From Aulostomus chinensis (taxonomy: Eukaryota > Chordata > Actinopteri > Syngnathiformes > Aulostomidae): a stretch of 64,000 nt of DNA. Positions within the stretch are counted from its first letter, which is position 1; every line of letters begins with the position of its first letter. A program made the position numbers and the translations under genes. The stretch is taken from contig JBBMOA010000001.1 in the NCBI GenBank assembly GCA_037954235.1, forward strand, positions 28,845,074-28,909,073, read 5' to 3'. The notes below the pieces were generated by a model. The model saw only the letters and a list, made by a program, of their open reading frames with translations. It did not search any database and was not told the origin of the DNA. This document shows, piece after piece, positions 1 through 13,845 of this stretch.

Positions 1-1988
1 TACCTAAGAAGTGATGCTCCAGTAATGTCATGAGAGTTGCGACAATCCTCAAAATTATGCGACAGTGATGTAATGAGAGTTGCTACAAATGTCCAAATGA
101 TGCTCAAGTGATGTAATGAGAGGTGCTACAAACCTAAGAAATGATGCTACAGGGATGTAATGAGAGTTGCTACAAATGTCCAAATGATACTAGAGTGATG
201 TAATGAGAGTTGCGACAAACCTCAGAAATGATGCTACAGTCATGTGCTGAGAGTTAATAGTAATTTATAAAATCATGCTAAAGTGATGTAATGAGAGTTG
301 CTACTTACCTAAGAAATGATGCTACAGTGATGTAGTGAGAGTTGCTACGAACCGCAAAATGATGCCACAGTGATGTAATGAGGGTTGCTATTTACCTAAG
401 AAATGATGCTGCAGTGATGTGGTGAGAGTTGCTACGAACCTAAGAAATGATGCTACAGTAATGTTAGAGTTGCTCCTAACCTAAGAAATGATGCGACAGT
501 GATGTAGTGAGAGTTGCGACTAACCGAAGAAATGATGCGACAGTGATGTAGTGAGAGTTGCTACGATGCTCGAAATGATGCTAAAGTGATGTCATGAGAG
601 TTGCGACAAACCTAAGAAATGATGCTACAGTGATGTGGTGAGAGTTGATACTAATTTCAAATTCATGCTAAAGTGGTGTAGTGAGAGTTGCTACGAACCG
701 CAAAATGATGCTCCAGTAATGTCGAGAGAGATGCGACTATCCTCAATATGATGCGACAGTGATGTAATGAGAGTTGCTACAAATGTCCAAATGATGCTAA
801 AGTGATGTAATGAGAGAGGCTACAAACCTAAGAAATGATGCTACAGTGATGTAATGAGAGTTGCTACAAATGTCCAAATGATGCTAGAGTGATGTGGTGA
901 GAGTTGATAGTAATTTCAAAATCATGCTAAAGTGATGTAATGAGAGTTGCTACTTACCTATGAAATGAGACAGTTATGTGGTGAGAGTTGCTACGAACCT
1001 CAAAATGATGCTAAAGTAATGTCGTGAGAGTTGCTACTATCCTCGAAATGATGCAACAGTGATGTAGTGAGAGTTGCTACGAACTTCGAAATGATGCTAC
1101 AGTGATGTAATGAGGGTTGCTATTTACCTAAGAAATGATGCTACAGTGATGTGGTGAGAGTTGCTACGAACCTAAAAATGATGCTACAGTGATGTGGTGA
1201 GAGTTGCTACGAACCGCAAAATGATACTACAGTGATGTAATGAGGGTTGCTATTTACCTAAGAAATGATGCTACAGTGATGTGGTGAGAGTTGCTACGAA
1301 CCTCAAAATGATGCTACAGTGATGTAATGAGGGTTGCTATTTCCCGAAGAAATGATGCTACAGTGATGTGGTGAGAGTTGCTACGAATCTCAAAATGATA
1401 CTACAGTGATGTGGTGAGAGTTGGTACGAACCGCAAAATGATGCTACAGTGATGTAATGAGGGTTGCTATTTACCTAAGAAATGATGCTACAGTGATGTG
1501 GTGAGTGTTGCTACGAATCTCAAAATGATGCTACAGTGATGTAATGAGGGTTGCTATTTACCTAAGAAATGATGCTACAGTGATGTGGTGAGAGTTGCTA
1601 CGAACCTCAAAATGATGCTACAGTGATGTAATGAGAGTTGCTACGAATCTCAAAATGATGCTAAAGTAATGTCCTGAGAGTTGCTACTATCCTCAAAATG
1701 ATGCTAAAGTGATGTAATGAGAGTTGCTACAAACCTAAGAAGTGATGCTACAGTGATGTGGTGAGGGTTGCTACGAACCTCAAAATGATGCTACAGTGAT
1801 GTGGTGAGAGTTGCTACGAATCTCAAAATGATGCGACAGTGATGTAGTGAGAGTTGCTACGAACCTAAGAAGTGATGCTACATTGATGTAATAAGAGTTG
1901 CTACTAATCTCAAAATGATGCGACAGGAATGTCGTGAGAGTTGATACGAATCTCAAAATGATGCTAAAGTGATGTAATGAGAGTTGCT
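1..1988 (+). repeat. Higher-order block, copy a (offset 8583 bp)
   Basis: This ~2 kb stretch reappears at 8584-10571 with the same order of variant monomers. Shared rare variants include cagggatgtaatg, a short unit with gtaatgttagag, and gtaatgtcctgag (1671 and 10254). Only scattered single-base differences were seen when lines were compared. A part (about 131-1300) is also repeated at 2642-3811, offset 2511 bp, after which that copy carries extra monomers. Confidence 0.85.
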
Positions 1989-4900
1989 ACGAATCTCAAA
2001 ATGATGCTAAAGTAATGTCGTGAGAGTTGCTACTATCCTCAAAATAATACAACAGTGATGTAATGAGAGTTGCTACTTCCCTAAGAAATGATGCTACAGT
2101 GATGTAGTGAGAGTTGCTACGAACCGCAAAATGATGCTCCAGTGATATAATGAGGGTTGCTATTTACCTAAGAAATGATGCTACTGTGATGTGGTGAGAG
2201 TTGCTACGAACTTCAAAATGATGCTACAGTGATATAATGAGAGTTGCTACAAACCTAAGAAATGATGCTACAGTGATGTGGTGAGAGTTGCTACGAACTT
2301 CAAAATGATGCTACAGTGATGTGGTGAGAGTTGCTACGAATCTCAAAATGATGCCACAGTGATGTAGTGAGAGTTGCTACGATCCTCAAAATGATGCTAA
2401 AGTGATGTAATGAGAGTTGCGACAAACCTAAGAAGTGATGCTACAGTGATGTAGTGAGAGTTGCTACGAACTGCAAAATGATGCTCCAGTGATATCATGA
2501 GGGTTGCTATTTACCTAAGAAATGATGCTACAGTGATGTGGTGAGAGTTGCTACGAACTTCAAAATGATGCGACAGTGATGTGGTGAGAGTTGCTACGAA
2601 CTTCAAAATGATGCGACAGTGATGTGGTGAGATTTGCTACAAACCTAAGAAATGATGCTACAGGGATGTAATGAGAGTTGCTACAAATGTCCAAATGATA
2701 CTAGAGTGATGTAATGAGAGTTGCGACAAACCTCAGAAATGATGCTACAGTCATGTGCTGAGAGTTGATAGTAATTTATAAAATCATGCTAAAGTGATGT
2801 AATGAGAGTTGCTACTTACCTAAGAAATGATGCTACAGTGATGTAGTGAGAGTTGCTACGAACCGCAAAATGATGCCACAGTGATGTAATGAGGGTTGCT
2901 ATTTACCTAAGAAATGATGCTGCAGTGATGTGGTGAGAGTTGCTACGAACCTAAGAAATGATGCTACAGTAATGTTAGAGTTGCTCCTAACCTAAGAAAT
3001 GATGCGACAGTGATGTAGTGACAGTTGCGACTAACCGAAGAAATGATGCGACAGTGATGTAGTGAGAGTTGCTACGATGCTCGAAATGATGCTAAAGTGA
3101 TGTAATGAGAGTTGCGACAAACCTAAGAAATGATGCTACAGTGATGTGGTGAGAGTTGATACTAATTTCAAATTCATGCCAAAGTGGTGTAGTGAGAGTT
3201 GCTACGAACCGCAAAATGATGCTCCAGTAATGTCGTGAGAGTTGCGACTATCCTCAAAATGATGCGACAGTGATGTAATGAGAGTTGCTACAAATGTCCA
3301 AATGATGCTAAAGTGATGTAATGAGAGAGGCTACAAACCTAAGAAATGATGCTACAGTGATGTAATGAGAGTTGCTACAAATGTCCAAATGATGCTAGAG
3401 TGATGTGGTGAGAGTTGATAGTAATTTCAAAATCATGCTAAAGTGATGTAATGAGAGTTGCTACTTACCTATGAAATGAGACAGTGATGTGGTGAGAGTT
3501 GCTACGAACCTCAAAATGATGCTAAAGTAATGTCGTGAGAGTTGCTACTATCCTCGAAATGATGCAACAGTGATGTAGTGAGAGTTGCTACGAACTTCGA
3601 AATGATGCTACAGTGATGTAATGAGGGTTGCTATTTACCTAAGAAATGATGCTACAGTGATGTGGTGAGAGTTGCTACTAACCTAAAAATGATGCTACAG
3701 TGATGTGGTGAGAGTTGCTACGAACCGCAAAATGATACTACAGTGATGTAATGAGGGTTGCTATTTACCTAAGAAATGATGCTACAGTGATGTGGTGAGA
3801 GTTGCTACGAACCTAAAAATGATGCTACAGTGATGTGGTGAGAGTTGCTACGAACCGCAAAATGATACTACAGTGATGTAATGAGGGTTGCTATTTACCT
3901 AAGAAATGATGCTACAGTGATGTGGTGAGAGTTGCTACGAACCTCAAAATGATGCTACAGTGATGTAATGAGGGTTGCTATTTCCCGAAGAAATGATGCT
4001 ACAGTGATGTGGTGAGAGTTGCTACGAACCTCAAAATGATGCTACAGTGATGTAATGAGAGTTGCTACGAATCTCAAAATGATGCTAAAGTAATGTCCTG
4101 AGAGTTGCTACTATCCTCAAAATGATGCTAAAGTGGTGTAATGAGAGTTGCTACAAACCTAAGAAGTGATGCTACAGTGATGTGGTGAGGGTTGCTACGA
4201 ACCTCAAAATGATGCTACAGTGATGTGGTGAGAGTTGCTACGAATCTCAAAATGATGCGACAGTGATGTAGTGAGAGTTGCTACGAACCTAAGAAGTGAT
4301 GCTACATTGATGTAATAAGAGTTGCTACTAATCTCAAAATGATGCGACAGGAATGTCGTGAGAGTTGATACGAATCTCAAAATGATGCTAAAGTGATGTA
4401 ATGAGAGTTGCTACAAACCTAAGAAGTGATGCTACAGTGATGTGGTGAGAGTTGATAGTAATTTCAAAATAATGCTAAAGCGGTGTAATGAGAGTTGCTA
4501 CTTCCCTAAGAAATGATGCTACAATGATGTAGTGAGAGTTGCTAAGAACCTCAAAATGATGCAACAGTGATGTGGTGAGAGTTGCTACGAACCTCAAAAT
4601 GATGCTACAGTGATGTGGTGAGAGTTGCTACGAACCGCAAAATGATGCTACAGTGATGTAATGAGGGTTGCTATTTACCTAAGAAATGATGCTACAGTGA
4701 TGTGGTGAGAGTTGCTACGAACCTCAAAATGATACTACAGTGATGTAATGAGGGTTGCTATTTACCTAAGAAATGATGCTACAGTGATGTGGTGAGAGTT
4801 GCTACGAACCTCAAAATGATGCTACAGTGATGTGGTGAGAGTTGCTACGAATCTCAAAATGATGCGACAGTGATGTAGTGAGAGTTGCGACGAACCTAAG

Positions 4901-7900
4901 AAGTGATGCTACAGTGATGTAATGAGAGTTGCTACTAATCTCAAAATGATGCTACAGTTATGTCGTGAGAGTTGCTACGAATCTCAAAATGATGCTACAG
5001 TGATGTAATGAGAGTTGCTACAAACCTAAGAAGTGATGCCACAGTGATGTGGTGAGAGTTGCTACGAACCTCAAAATGATGCTACAGTGATGTGGTGAGA
5101 GTTGCTATGAATCTCAAAATGATGCGACAGTGATGTAGTGAGAGTTGCGAAGAACCTAAGAAGTGATGCAACAGTGATGTAATGAGAGTTGCTACTCATC
5201 TCAAAATCATGCAACAGTAATTTCGTGGGAGTTGCTACGAATCTCAAAATGATGCTACAGTGATGTGGTGAGAGTTGCTATTTACCTAAGAAATGATGCT
5301 ACAGTGATGTGGTGAGAGTTGCTACGAACCTCAAAATGATGCTACAGTGATGTGGTGAGAGTTGCTATTTACCTAAGAAATGATGCTACAGTGATGTGGT
5401 AGTGAGTTGCTACAATCCTCAAAACGATTCTAAAGTGATGTAATGAGAGTTGCTACAAACCTAAGAAATGATGCTACAGTGATGTGGTGAGAGTTGCTAC
5501 GAACCTCAAAATGATGCGACAGTGATGTCGTGAGAGTTGCTACGATCCTCAAAATGATGCTAAAGTGATGTAATGAGAGTTGCGACAAACCTAAGAAGTG
5601 ATGCTACAGTGATGTAGTGAGAGTTGATAGTAATTTCAAAATAATGCTAAAGCGGTGTAATGAGAGTTGCTACTTCCCTAAGAAATGATGCGACAGTGAT
5701 GTAGTGAGAGTTGCTACGAACCTCAAAATGATGGTACAGTGATGTAATGAGGGTTGCTATTTACCTAAGAAATGATGCCACAGTGATGTGGTGAGAGTTG
5801 CTACGAACCTCAAAATGATGCTACAGTGATGTGGTGAGAGTTGCTACGAATCTCAAAATGATGCGACAGTGATGTAGTGAGAGTTGCTACGAACCTAAGA
5901 AGTGATGCTACAGTGATGTAATGAGAGTTGCTACTAATCTCAAAATCATGCTACAGTAATGTCGTGAGAGTTGCTACGAATCTCAAAATGATGCTAAAGT
6001 GATGTTATGAGAGTTGCTACAAACCTAAGAAGTGATGCTACAGTGATGTGGTGAGAGTTGATAGTAATTTCAAAATAATGCTAAAGCGGTGTAATGAGAG
6101 TTGCTACTTCCCGAAAAGAAATGACACGACAGTGATGTAGTGAGAGTTGCTACGAACCTCAAAATGATGCTACAGTGATGTAATGAGGGTTGCTATTTAC
6201 CTAAGAAATGATGCTACAGTGATGTGGTGAGAGTTGCTACGAACCTCAAAATGATGCTACAGTGATGTAATGAGAGTTGCTACGAATCTCAAAATGATGC
6301 TAAAGTAATGTCGTGAGAGTTGCTACTATCCTCAAAATAATGCAACAGTGATATAATGAGGGTTGCTATTTACCTAAGAAATGATGCTACAGTGATGTGG
6401 TGAGAGTTGCTACGAACTTCAAAATGATGCTACAGTGATATAATGAGAGTTGCTACAAACCTAAGAAATGATGCTACAGTGATGTGGTGAGAGTTGCTAC
6501 GAACCTCAAAATGATGCTACAGTGATGTGGTGAGAGTTGCTACGAATCTCAAAATGATGCGACAGTGATGTAGTGAGAGTTGCTACGATCCTCAAAATGA
6601 TGCTAAAGTGATGTAATGAGAGTTGCGACAAACCTAAGAAGTGATGCTACAGTGATGTAGTGAGAGTTGATAGTAATTTCAAAATAATGTTAAAGAGGTG
6701 TAATGAGAGTTGCTACTTCCCTAAGAAATGATGCGACAGTGATGTGGTGAGAGATGCTACGAACCTCAAAATGATGGTACAGTGATGTAATGAGGGTTGC
6801 TATTTACCTAAGAAATGATGCCACAGTGATGTGGTGAGAGTTGCTACGAACCTCAAAATGATGCTACAGTGATGTAATGAGAGTTGCTACGAATCTCAAA
6901 ATGATGCTAAAGTAATGTCGTGAGAGTTGCTACTATCCTCAAAATAATACAACAGTGATGTAATGAGAGTTGCTACTTCCCTAAGAAATGATGCTACAGT
7001 GATGTAGTGAGAGTTGCTACGAACCGCAAAATGATGCTCCAGTGATATAATGAGGGTTGCTATTTACCTAAGAAATGATGCTACAGTGATGTGGTGAGAG
7101 TTGCTACGAACTTCAAAATGATGCTACAGTGATATAATGAGAGTTGCTACAAACCTAAGAAATGATGCTACAGTGATGTGGTGAGAGTTGCTACGAACTT
7201 CAAAATGATGCGACAGTGATGTGGTGAGAGTTGCTACGAATCTCAAAATGATGCCACAGTGATGTAGTGAGAGTTGCTACGATCCTCAAAATGATGCAAA
7301 AGTGATGTAATGAGAGTTGCGACAAACCTAAGAAGTGATGCTACAGTGATGTAGTGAGAGTTGCTACGAACCGCAAAATGATGCTCCAGTGATATCATGA
7401 GGGTTGCTATTTACCTAAGAAATGATGCTACAGTGATGTGGTGAGAGTTGCTATTTACCTAAGAAATGATGCGACAGTGATGTGGTGAGAGTTGCTACGA
7501 ACTTCAAAATGATGCGACAGTGATGTGGTGAGATTTGCTACAAACCTAAGAAATGATGCTACAGGGATGTAATGAGAGTTGCTACAAATGTCCAAATGAT
7601 GCTAGAGTGATGTAATGAGAGTTGCGACAAACCTCAGAAATGATGCTACAGTCATGTGCTGAGAGTTGCTACGAACCTCAAAATGATGCAACAGTGATGT
7701 AATGAGAGTTGCTACTTACCGAAGAAATGATGCTACAGTGATGTGGTGAGAGTTGCTACGAACCTCAAAATGATGCTACAGTGATGTAATGAGAGTTCCT
7801 ACGAATCTCAAAAATTATGCTACATTAATGTCGCGAGAGTTGCGACTATCCTCAAAATGATGCTACAGTGATGTAGTGAGAGTTGACACTAATATCAAAA

Positions 7901-8583
7901 TGATGCTGACAGTGATGTGGTGAGAGTTGCTACGAACCTCAAACTGATGCTACAGTGATGTCATGGGAGTTGCTACTAACCTAAGAAATGATGCTACAGT
8001 GATATCATGAGAGTTGCTCCAAATGTCAAAATGATGCGACAGTGATGTAGTGAGAGTTACTACGATCCTCAAAATGATGCTACAGTGATGTGGTGAGAGT
8101 TGATCGTAATTTCAAAATCACGCTAAAGTGATGTGGTGAGAGTTGCTACGAACCTCAAAATTATGCTACAGTGATGTGATGAGAGTTCCTACGAATCTCA
8201 AAATGATGCTACAGTAATGTCGCGAGAGTTACGACTATCCTCAAAATGATGTGACAGTGATATAGTGAGAGTTGCTACGGTCCTCAAAATGAGGTGGCAA
8301 TGATGTAGTGAGAGTTGATACAAATCTCAAAATGATGCTGATAGTGATATAGTGAGAGTTGATAATAATTTTAAAATTATGCTAAAGCGGTGTAATGAGA
8401 GTTGCTACTTCCCTAAGAAATAATGCTACAGTGATGTAGTGAGGTTTGCTACGAACCGCAAAATGATGCTACAGTGATGTAATGAGGGTTGCTATTTACC
8501 TAGGAAATGATGCTACAGTGATGTGGTGAGAGTTGTTACGAACCGCAAAATGATGCTACAGTGATGTAATGAGAGTTGTTATT

Positions 8584-10571
8584 TACCTAAGAAGTGATGC
8601 TCCAGTAATGTCATGAGAGTTGCGACAATCCTCAAAATTATGCGACAGTGATGTAATGAGAGTTGCTACAAATGTCCAAATGATGCTCAAGTGATGTAAT
8701 GAGAGGTGCTACAAACCTAAGAAATGATGCTACAGGGATGTAATGAGAGTTGCTACAAATGTCCAAATGATACTAGAGTGATGTAATGAGAGTTGCGACA
8801 AACCTCAGAAATGATGCTACAGTCATGTGCTGAGAGTTGATAGTAATTTATAAAATCATGCAAAAGTGATGTAATGAGAGTTGCTACTTACCTAAGAAAT
8901 GATGCTACAGTGATGTAGTGAGAGTTGCTACGAACCGCAAAATGATGCCACAGTGATGTAATGAGGGTTGCTATTTACCTAAGAAATGATGCTGCAGTGA
9001 TGTGGTGAGAGTTGCTACGAACCTAAGAAATGATGCTACAGTAATGTTAGAGTTGCTCCTAACCTAAGAAATGATGCGACAGTGATGTAGTGAGAGTTGC
9101 GACTAACCGAAGAAATGATGCGACAGTGATGTAGTGAGAGTTGCTACGATGCTCGAAATGATGCTAAAGTGATGTAATGAGAGTTGCGACAAACCTAAGA
9201 AATGATGCTACAGTGATGTGGTGAGAGTTGCTACGAACCTAAAAATGATGCTAAAGTGGTGTAGTGAGAGTTGCTACGAACCGCAAAATGATGCTCCAGT
9301 AATGTCGTGAGAGTTGCGACTATCCTCAAAATGATGCGACAGTGATGTAATGAGAGTTGCTACAAATGTCCAAATGATGCTAAAGTGATGTAATGAGAGA
9401 GGCTACAAACCTAAGAAATGATGCTACAGTGATGTAATGAGAGTTGCTACAAATGTCCAAATGATGCTAGAGTGATGTGGTGAGAGTTGATAGTAATTTC
9501 AAAATCATGCTAAAGTGATGTAATGAGAGTTGCTACTTACCTATGAAATGAGACAGTGATGTGGTGAGAGTTGCTACGAACCTCAAAATGATGCTAAAGT
9601 AATGTCGTGAGAGTTGCTACTATCCTCGAAATGATGCAACAGTGATGTAGTGAGAGTTGCTACGAACTTCGAAATGATGCTACAGTGATGTAATGAGGGT
9701 TGCTATTTACCTAAGAAATGATGCTACAGTGATGTGGTGAGAGTTGCTACGAACCTAAAAATGATGCTACAGTGATGTGGTGAGAGTTGCTACGAACCGC
9801 AAAATGATACTACAGTGATGTAATGAGGGTTGCTATTTACCTAAGAAATGATGCTACAGTGATGTGGTGAGAGTTGCTACGAACCTCAAAATGATGCTAC
9901 AGTGATGTAATGAGGGTTGCTATTTCCCGAAGAAATGATGCTACAGTGATGTGGTGAGAGTTGCTACGAATCTCAAAATGATACTACAGTGATGTGGTGA
10001 GAGTTGGTACGAACCGCAAAATGATGCTACAGTGATGTAATGAGGGTTGCTATTTACCTAAGAAATGATGCTACAGTGATGTGGTGAGTGTTGCTACGAA
10101 TCTCAAAATGATGCTACAGTGATGTAATGAGGGTTGCTATTTACCTAAGAAATGATGCTACAGTGATGTGGTGAGAGTTGCTACGAACCTCAAAATGATG
10201 CTACAGTGATGTAATGAGAGTTGCTACGAATCTCAAAATGATGCTAAAGTAATGTCCTGAGAGTTGCTACTATCCTCAAAATGATGCTAAAGTGGTGTAA
10301 TGAGAGTTGCTACAAACCTAAGAAGTGATGCTACAGTGATGTGGTGAGGGTTGCTACGAACCTCAAAATGATGCTACAGTGATGTGGTGAGAGTTGCTAC
10401 GAATCTCAAAATGATGCGACAGTGATGTAGTGAGAGTTGCTACGAACCTAAGAAGTGATGCTACATTGATGTAATAAGAGTTGCTACTAATCTCAAAATG
10501 ATGCGACAGGAATGTCGTGAGAGTTGATACGAATCTCAAAATGATGCTAAAGTGATGTAATGAGAGTTGCT
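8584..10571 (+). repeat. Higher-order block, copy b of 1-1988
   Basis: Matches 1-1988 at a constant offset of 8583 bp and diverges near 10564, where the first copy continues with a different monomer type. From about 10089 the sequence also matches about 3930-5250 at a constant offset of 6159 bp, so its right half belongs to a second, overlapping duplication. Confidence 0.85.
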
Positions 10572-12350
10572 ACAAACCTAAGAAGTGATGCTACAGTGAT
10601 GTGGTGAGAGTTGATAGTAATTTCAAAATAATGCTAAAGCGGTGTAATGAGAGTTGCTACTTCCCTAAGAAATGATGCTACAATGATGTAGTGAGAGTTG
10701 CTAAGAACCTCAAAATGATGCAACAGTGATGTGGTGAGAGTTGCTACGAACCTCAAAATGATGCTACAGTGATGTGGTGAGAGTTGCTACGAACCGCAAA
10801 ATGATGCTACAGTGACATAATGAGGGTTGCTATTTACCTAAGAAATGATGCTACAGTGATGTGGTGAGAGTTGCTACGAACCTCAAAATGATACTACAGT
10901 GATGTAATGAGGGTTGCTATTTACCTAAGAAATGATGCTACAGTGATGTGGTGAGAGTTGCTACGAACCTCAAAATGATGCTACAGTGATGTGGTGAGAG
11001 TTGCTACGAATCTCAAAATGATGCGACAGTGATGTAGTGAGAGTTGCGACGAACCTAAGAAGTGATGCTACAGTGATGTAATGAGAGTTGCTACTAATCT
11101 CAAAATGATGCTACAGTAATGTCGTGAGAGTTGCTACGAATCTCAAAATGATGCTACAGTGATGTAATGAGAGTTGCTACAAACCTAAGAAGTGATGCTA
11201 CAGTGATGTGGTGAGAGTTGCTACGAACCTCAAAATGATGCTACAGTGATGTGGTGAGAGTTGCTATGAATCTCAAAATGATGCGACAGTGATGTAGTGA
11301 GAGTTGCGAAGAACCTAAGAAGTGATGCAACAGTGATGTAATGAGAGTTGCTACTCATCTCAAAATCATGCAACAGTAATTTCGTGGGAGTTGCTACGAA
11401 TCTCAAAATGATGCTAAAGTGATGTAATGAGAGTTGCTACAAACCTAAGAAGTGATGCTACAGTGATGTGGTGAGAGTTGATAGTAATTTCAAAATAATG
11501 CTAAAGCGGTGTAATGAGAGTTGCTACTTCCCTAAGAAATGATGCTACAATGATGTAGTGAGAGTTGCTACGAACCTCAAAATGATGCTACAGTGATGTA
11601 ATGAGGGTTGCTATTTACCTAAGAAATGATGCTACAGTGATGTGGTGAGAGTTGCTATTTACCTAAGAAATGATGCTACAGTGATGTGGTGAGAGTTGCT
11701 ACGAACCTCAAAATGATGCTACAGTGATGTGGTGAGAGTTGCTATTTACCTAAGAAATGATGCTACAGTGATGTGGTGAGAGTTGATCGTAATTTCAAAA
11801 TCACGCTAAAGTGATGCAATGAGAGTTGCTACTTTCCTAAAAAATGATGCTACAGTGATGTGGTAGTGAGTTGCTACAATCCTCAAAACGATTCTAAAGT
11901 GATGTAATGAGAGTTGCTACAAACCTAAGAAATGATGCTACAGTGATGTGGTGAGAGTTGCTACGAACCTCAAAATGATGCGACAGTGATGTCGTGAGAG
12001 TTGCTACGATCCTCAAAATGATGCTAAAGTGATGTAATGAGAGTTGCGACAAACCTAAGAAGTGATGCTACAGTGATGTAGTGAGAGTTGATAGTAATTT
12101 CAAAATAATGCTAAAGCGGTGTAATGAGAGTTGCTACTTCCCTAAGAAATGATGCGACAGTGATGTAGTGAGAGTTGCTACGAACCTCAAAATGATGGTA
12201 CAGTGATGTAATGAGGGTTGCTATTTACCTAAGAAATGATGCCACAGTGATGTGGTGAGAGTTGCTACGAACCTCAAAATGATGCTACAGTGATGTTGTG
12301 AGAGTTGCTACGAATCTCAAAATGATGCGACAGTGATGTAGTGAGAGTTG
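10150..12350 (+). repeat. Higher-order block repeated at 13620-15830 (offset 3473 bp)
   Basis: Constant 3473-bp offset is confirmed by three rare markers: gtcctgagag (10254 and 13727), ctactcatctcaaaatc (about 11352 and 14825) and cctcaaaacgattctaaag (11881 and 15354). Edges were placed by eye and may be off by a monomer or two. Confidence 0.8.
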
Positions 12351-13845
12351 CTACGAACCTAAGAAGTGATGCTACAGTGATGTAATGAGAGTTGCTACTA
12401 ATCTCAAAATCATGCTACAGTAATGTCGTGAGAGTTGCTACGAATCTCAAAATGATGCTAAAGTGATGTTATGAGAGTTGCTACAAACCTAAGAAGTGAT
12501 GCTACAGTGATGTGGTGAGAGTTGATAGTAATTTCAAAATAATGCTAAAGCGGTGTAATGAGAGTTGCTACTTCCCGAAAAGAAATGACACGACAGTGAT
12601 GTAGTGAGAGTTGCTACGAACCTCAAAATGATGCTACAGTGATGGAATGAGGGTTGCTATTTACCTAAGAAATGATGCTACAGTGATGTGGTGAGAGTTG
12701 CTACGAACCTCAAAATGATGCTACAGTGATGTAATGAGAGTTGCTACGAATCTCAAAATGATGCTAAAGTAATGTCGTGAGAGCTGCTACTATCCTCAAA
12801 ATAATGCAACAGTGATGTAGTGAGAGTTGCTACGATCTTCAAAATGATGCTAAAGTGATGTAATGAGAATTGCGACAAACCTAAGAAGTGATGCTACAGT
12901 GATGTAGTGAGAGTTGCTACGAACCGCAAAATGATGCTCCAGTGATATAATGAGGGTTGCTATTTACCTAAGAAATGATGCTACAGTGATGTGGTGAGAG
13001 TTGCTACGAACTTCAAAATGATGCTACAGTGATATAATGAGAGTTGCTACAAACCTAAGAAATGATGCTACTGGATGTGGTGAGAGTTGCTACGAACCTC
13101 AAAATGATGCTACAGTGATGTGGTGAGAGTTGCTACGAATCTCAAAATGATGCGACAGTGATGTAGTGAGAGTTGCTACGAACCTAAGAAGTGATGCTAC
13201 AGTGATGTAATGAGAGTTGCTACTAATCTCAAAATCATGCTACAGGAATGTCGTGAGAGTTGCTATGAATCTCAAAATGATGCAAAAGTGATGTAATGAG
13301 AGTTGCTACAAACCTAAGAAGTGATGCTACAGTGATGTGGTGAGAGTTGATAGTAATTTCAAAATAATGCTAAAGCGGTGTAATGAGAGTTGCTACTTCC
13401 CTAAGAAATGATGCTACAATGATGTAGTGAGAGTTGGTACGAACCTCAAAATGATGCTACAGTGATGTGGTGAGAGTTGCTACGAACCACAAAATGATGC
13501 TACAGTGATGGAATGAGGGTTGCTATTTACCTAAGAAATGATGCTACAGTGATGTGGTGAGTGTTGCTACGAATCTCAAAATGATGCTACAGTGATGGAA
13601 TGAGGGTTGCTATTTACCTAAGAAATGATGCTACAGTGATGTGGTGAGAGTTGCTACGAACCTCAAAATGATGCTACAGTGATGTAATGAGAGTTGCTAC
13701 GAATCTCAAAATGATGCTAAAGTAATGTCCTGAGAGTTGCTACTATCCTCAAAATGATGCTAAAGTGATGTAATGAGAGTTGCTACAAACCTAAGAAGTG
13801 ATGCTACAGTGATGTGGTGAGGGTTGCTACGAACCTCAAAATGAT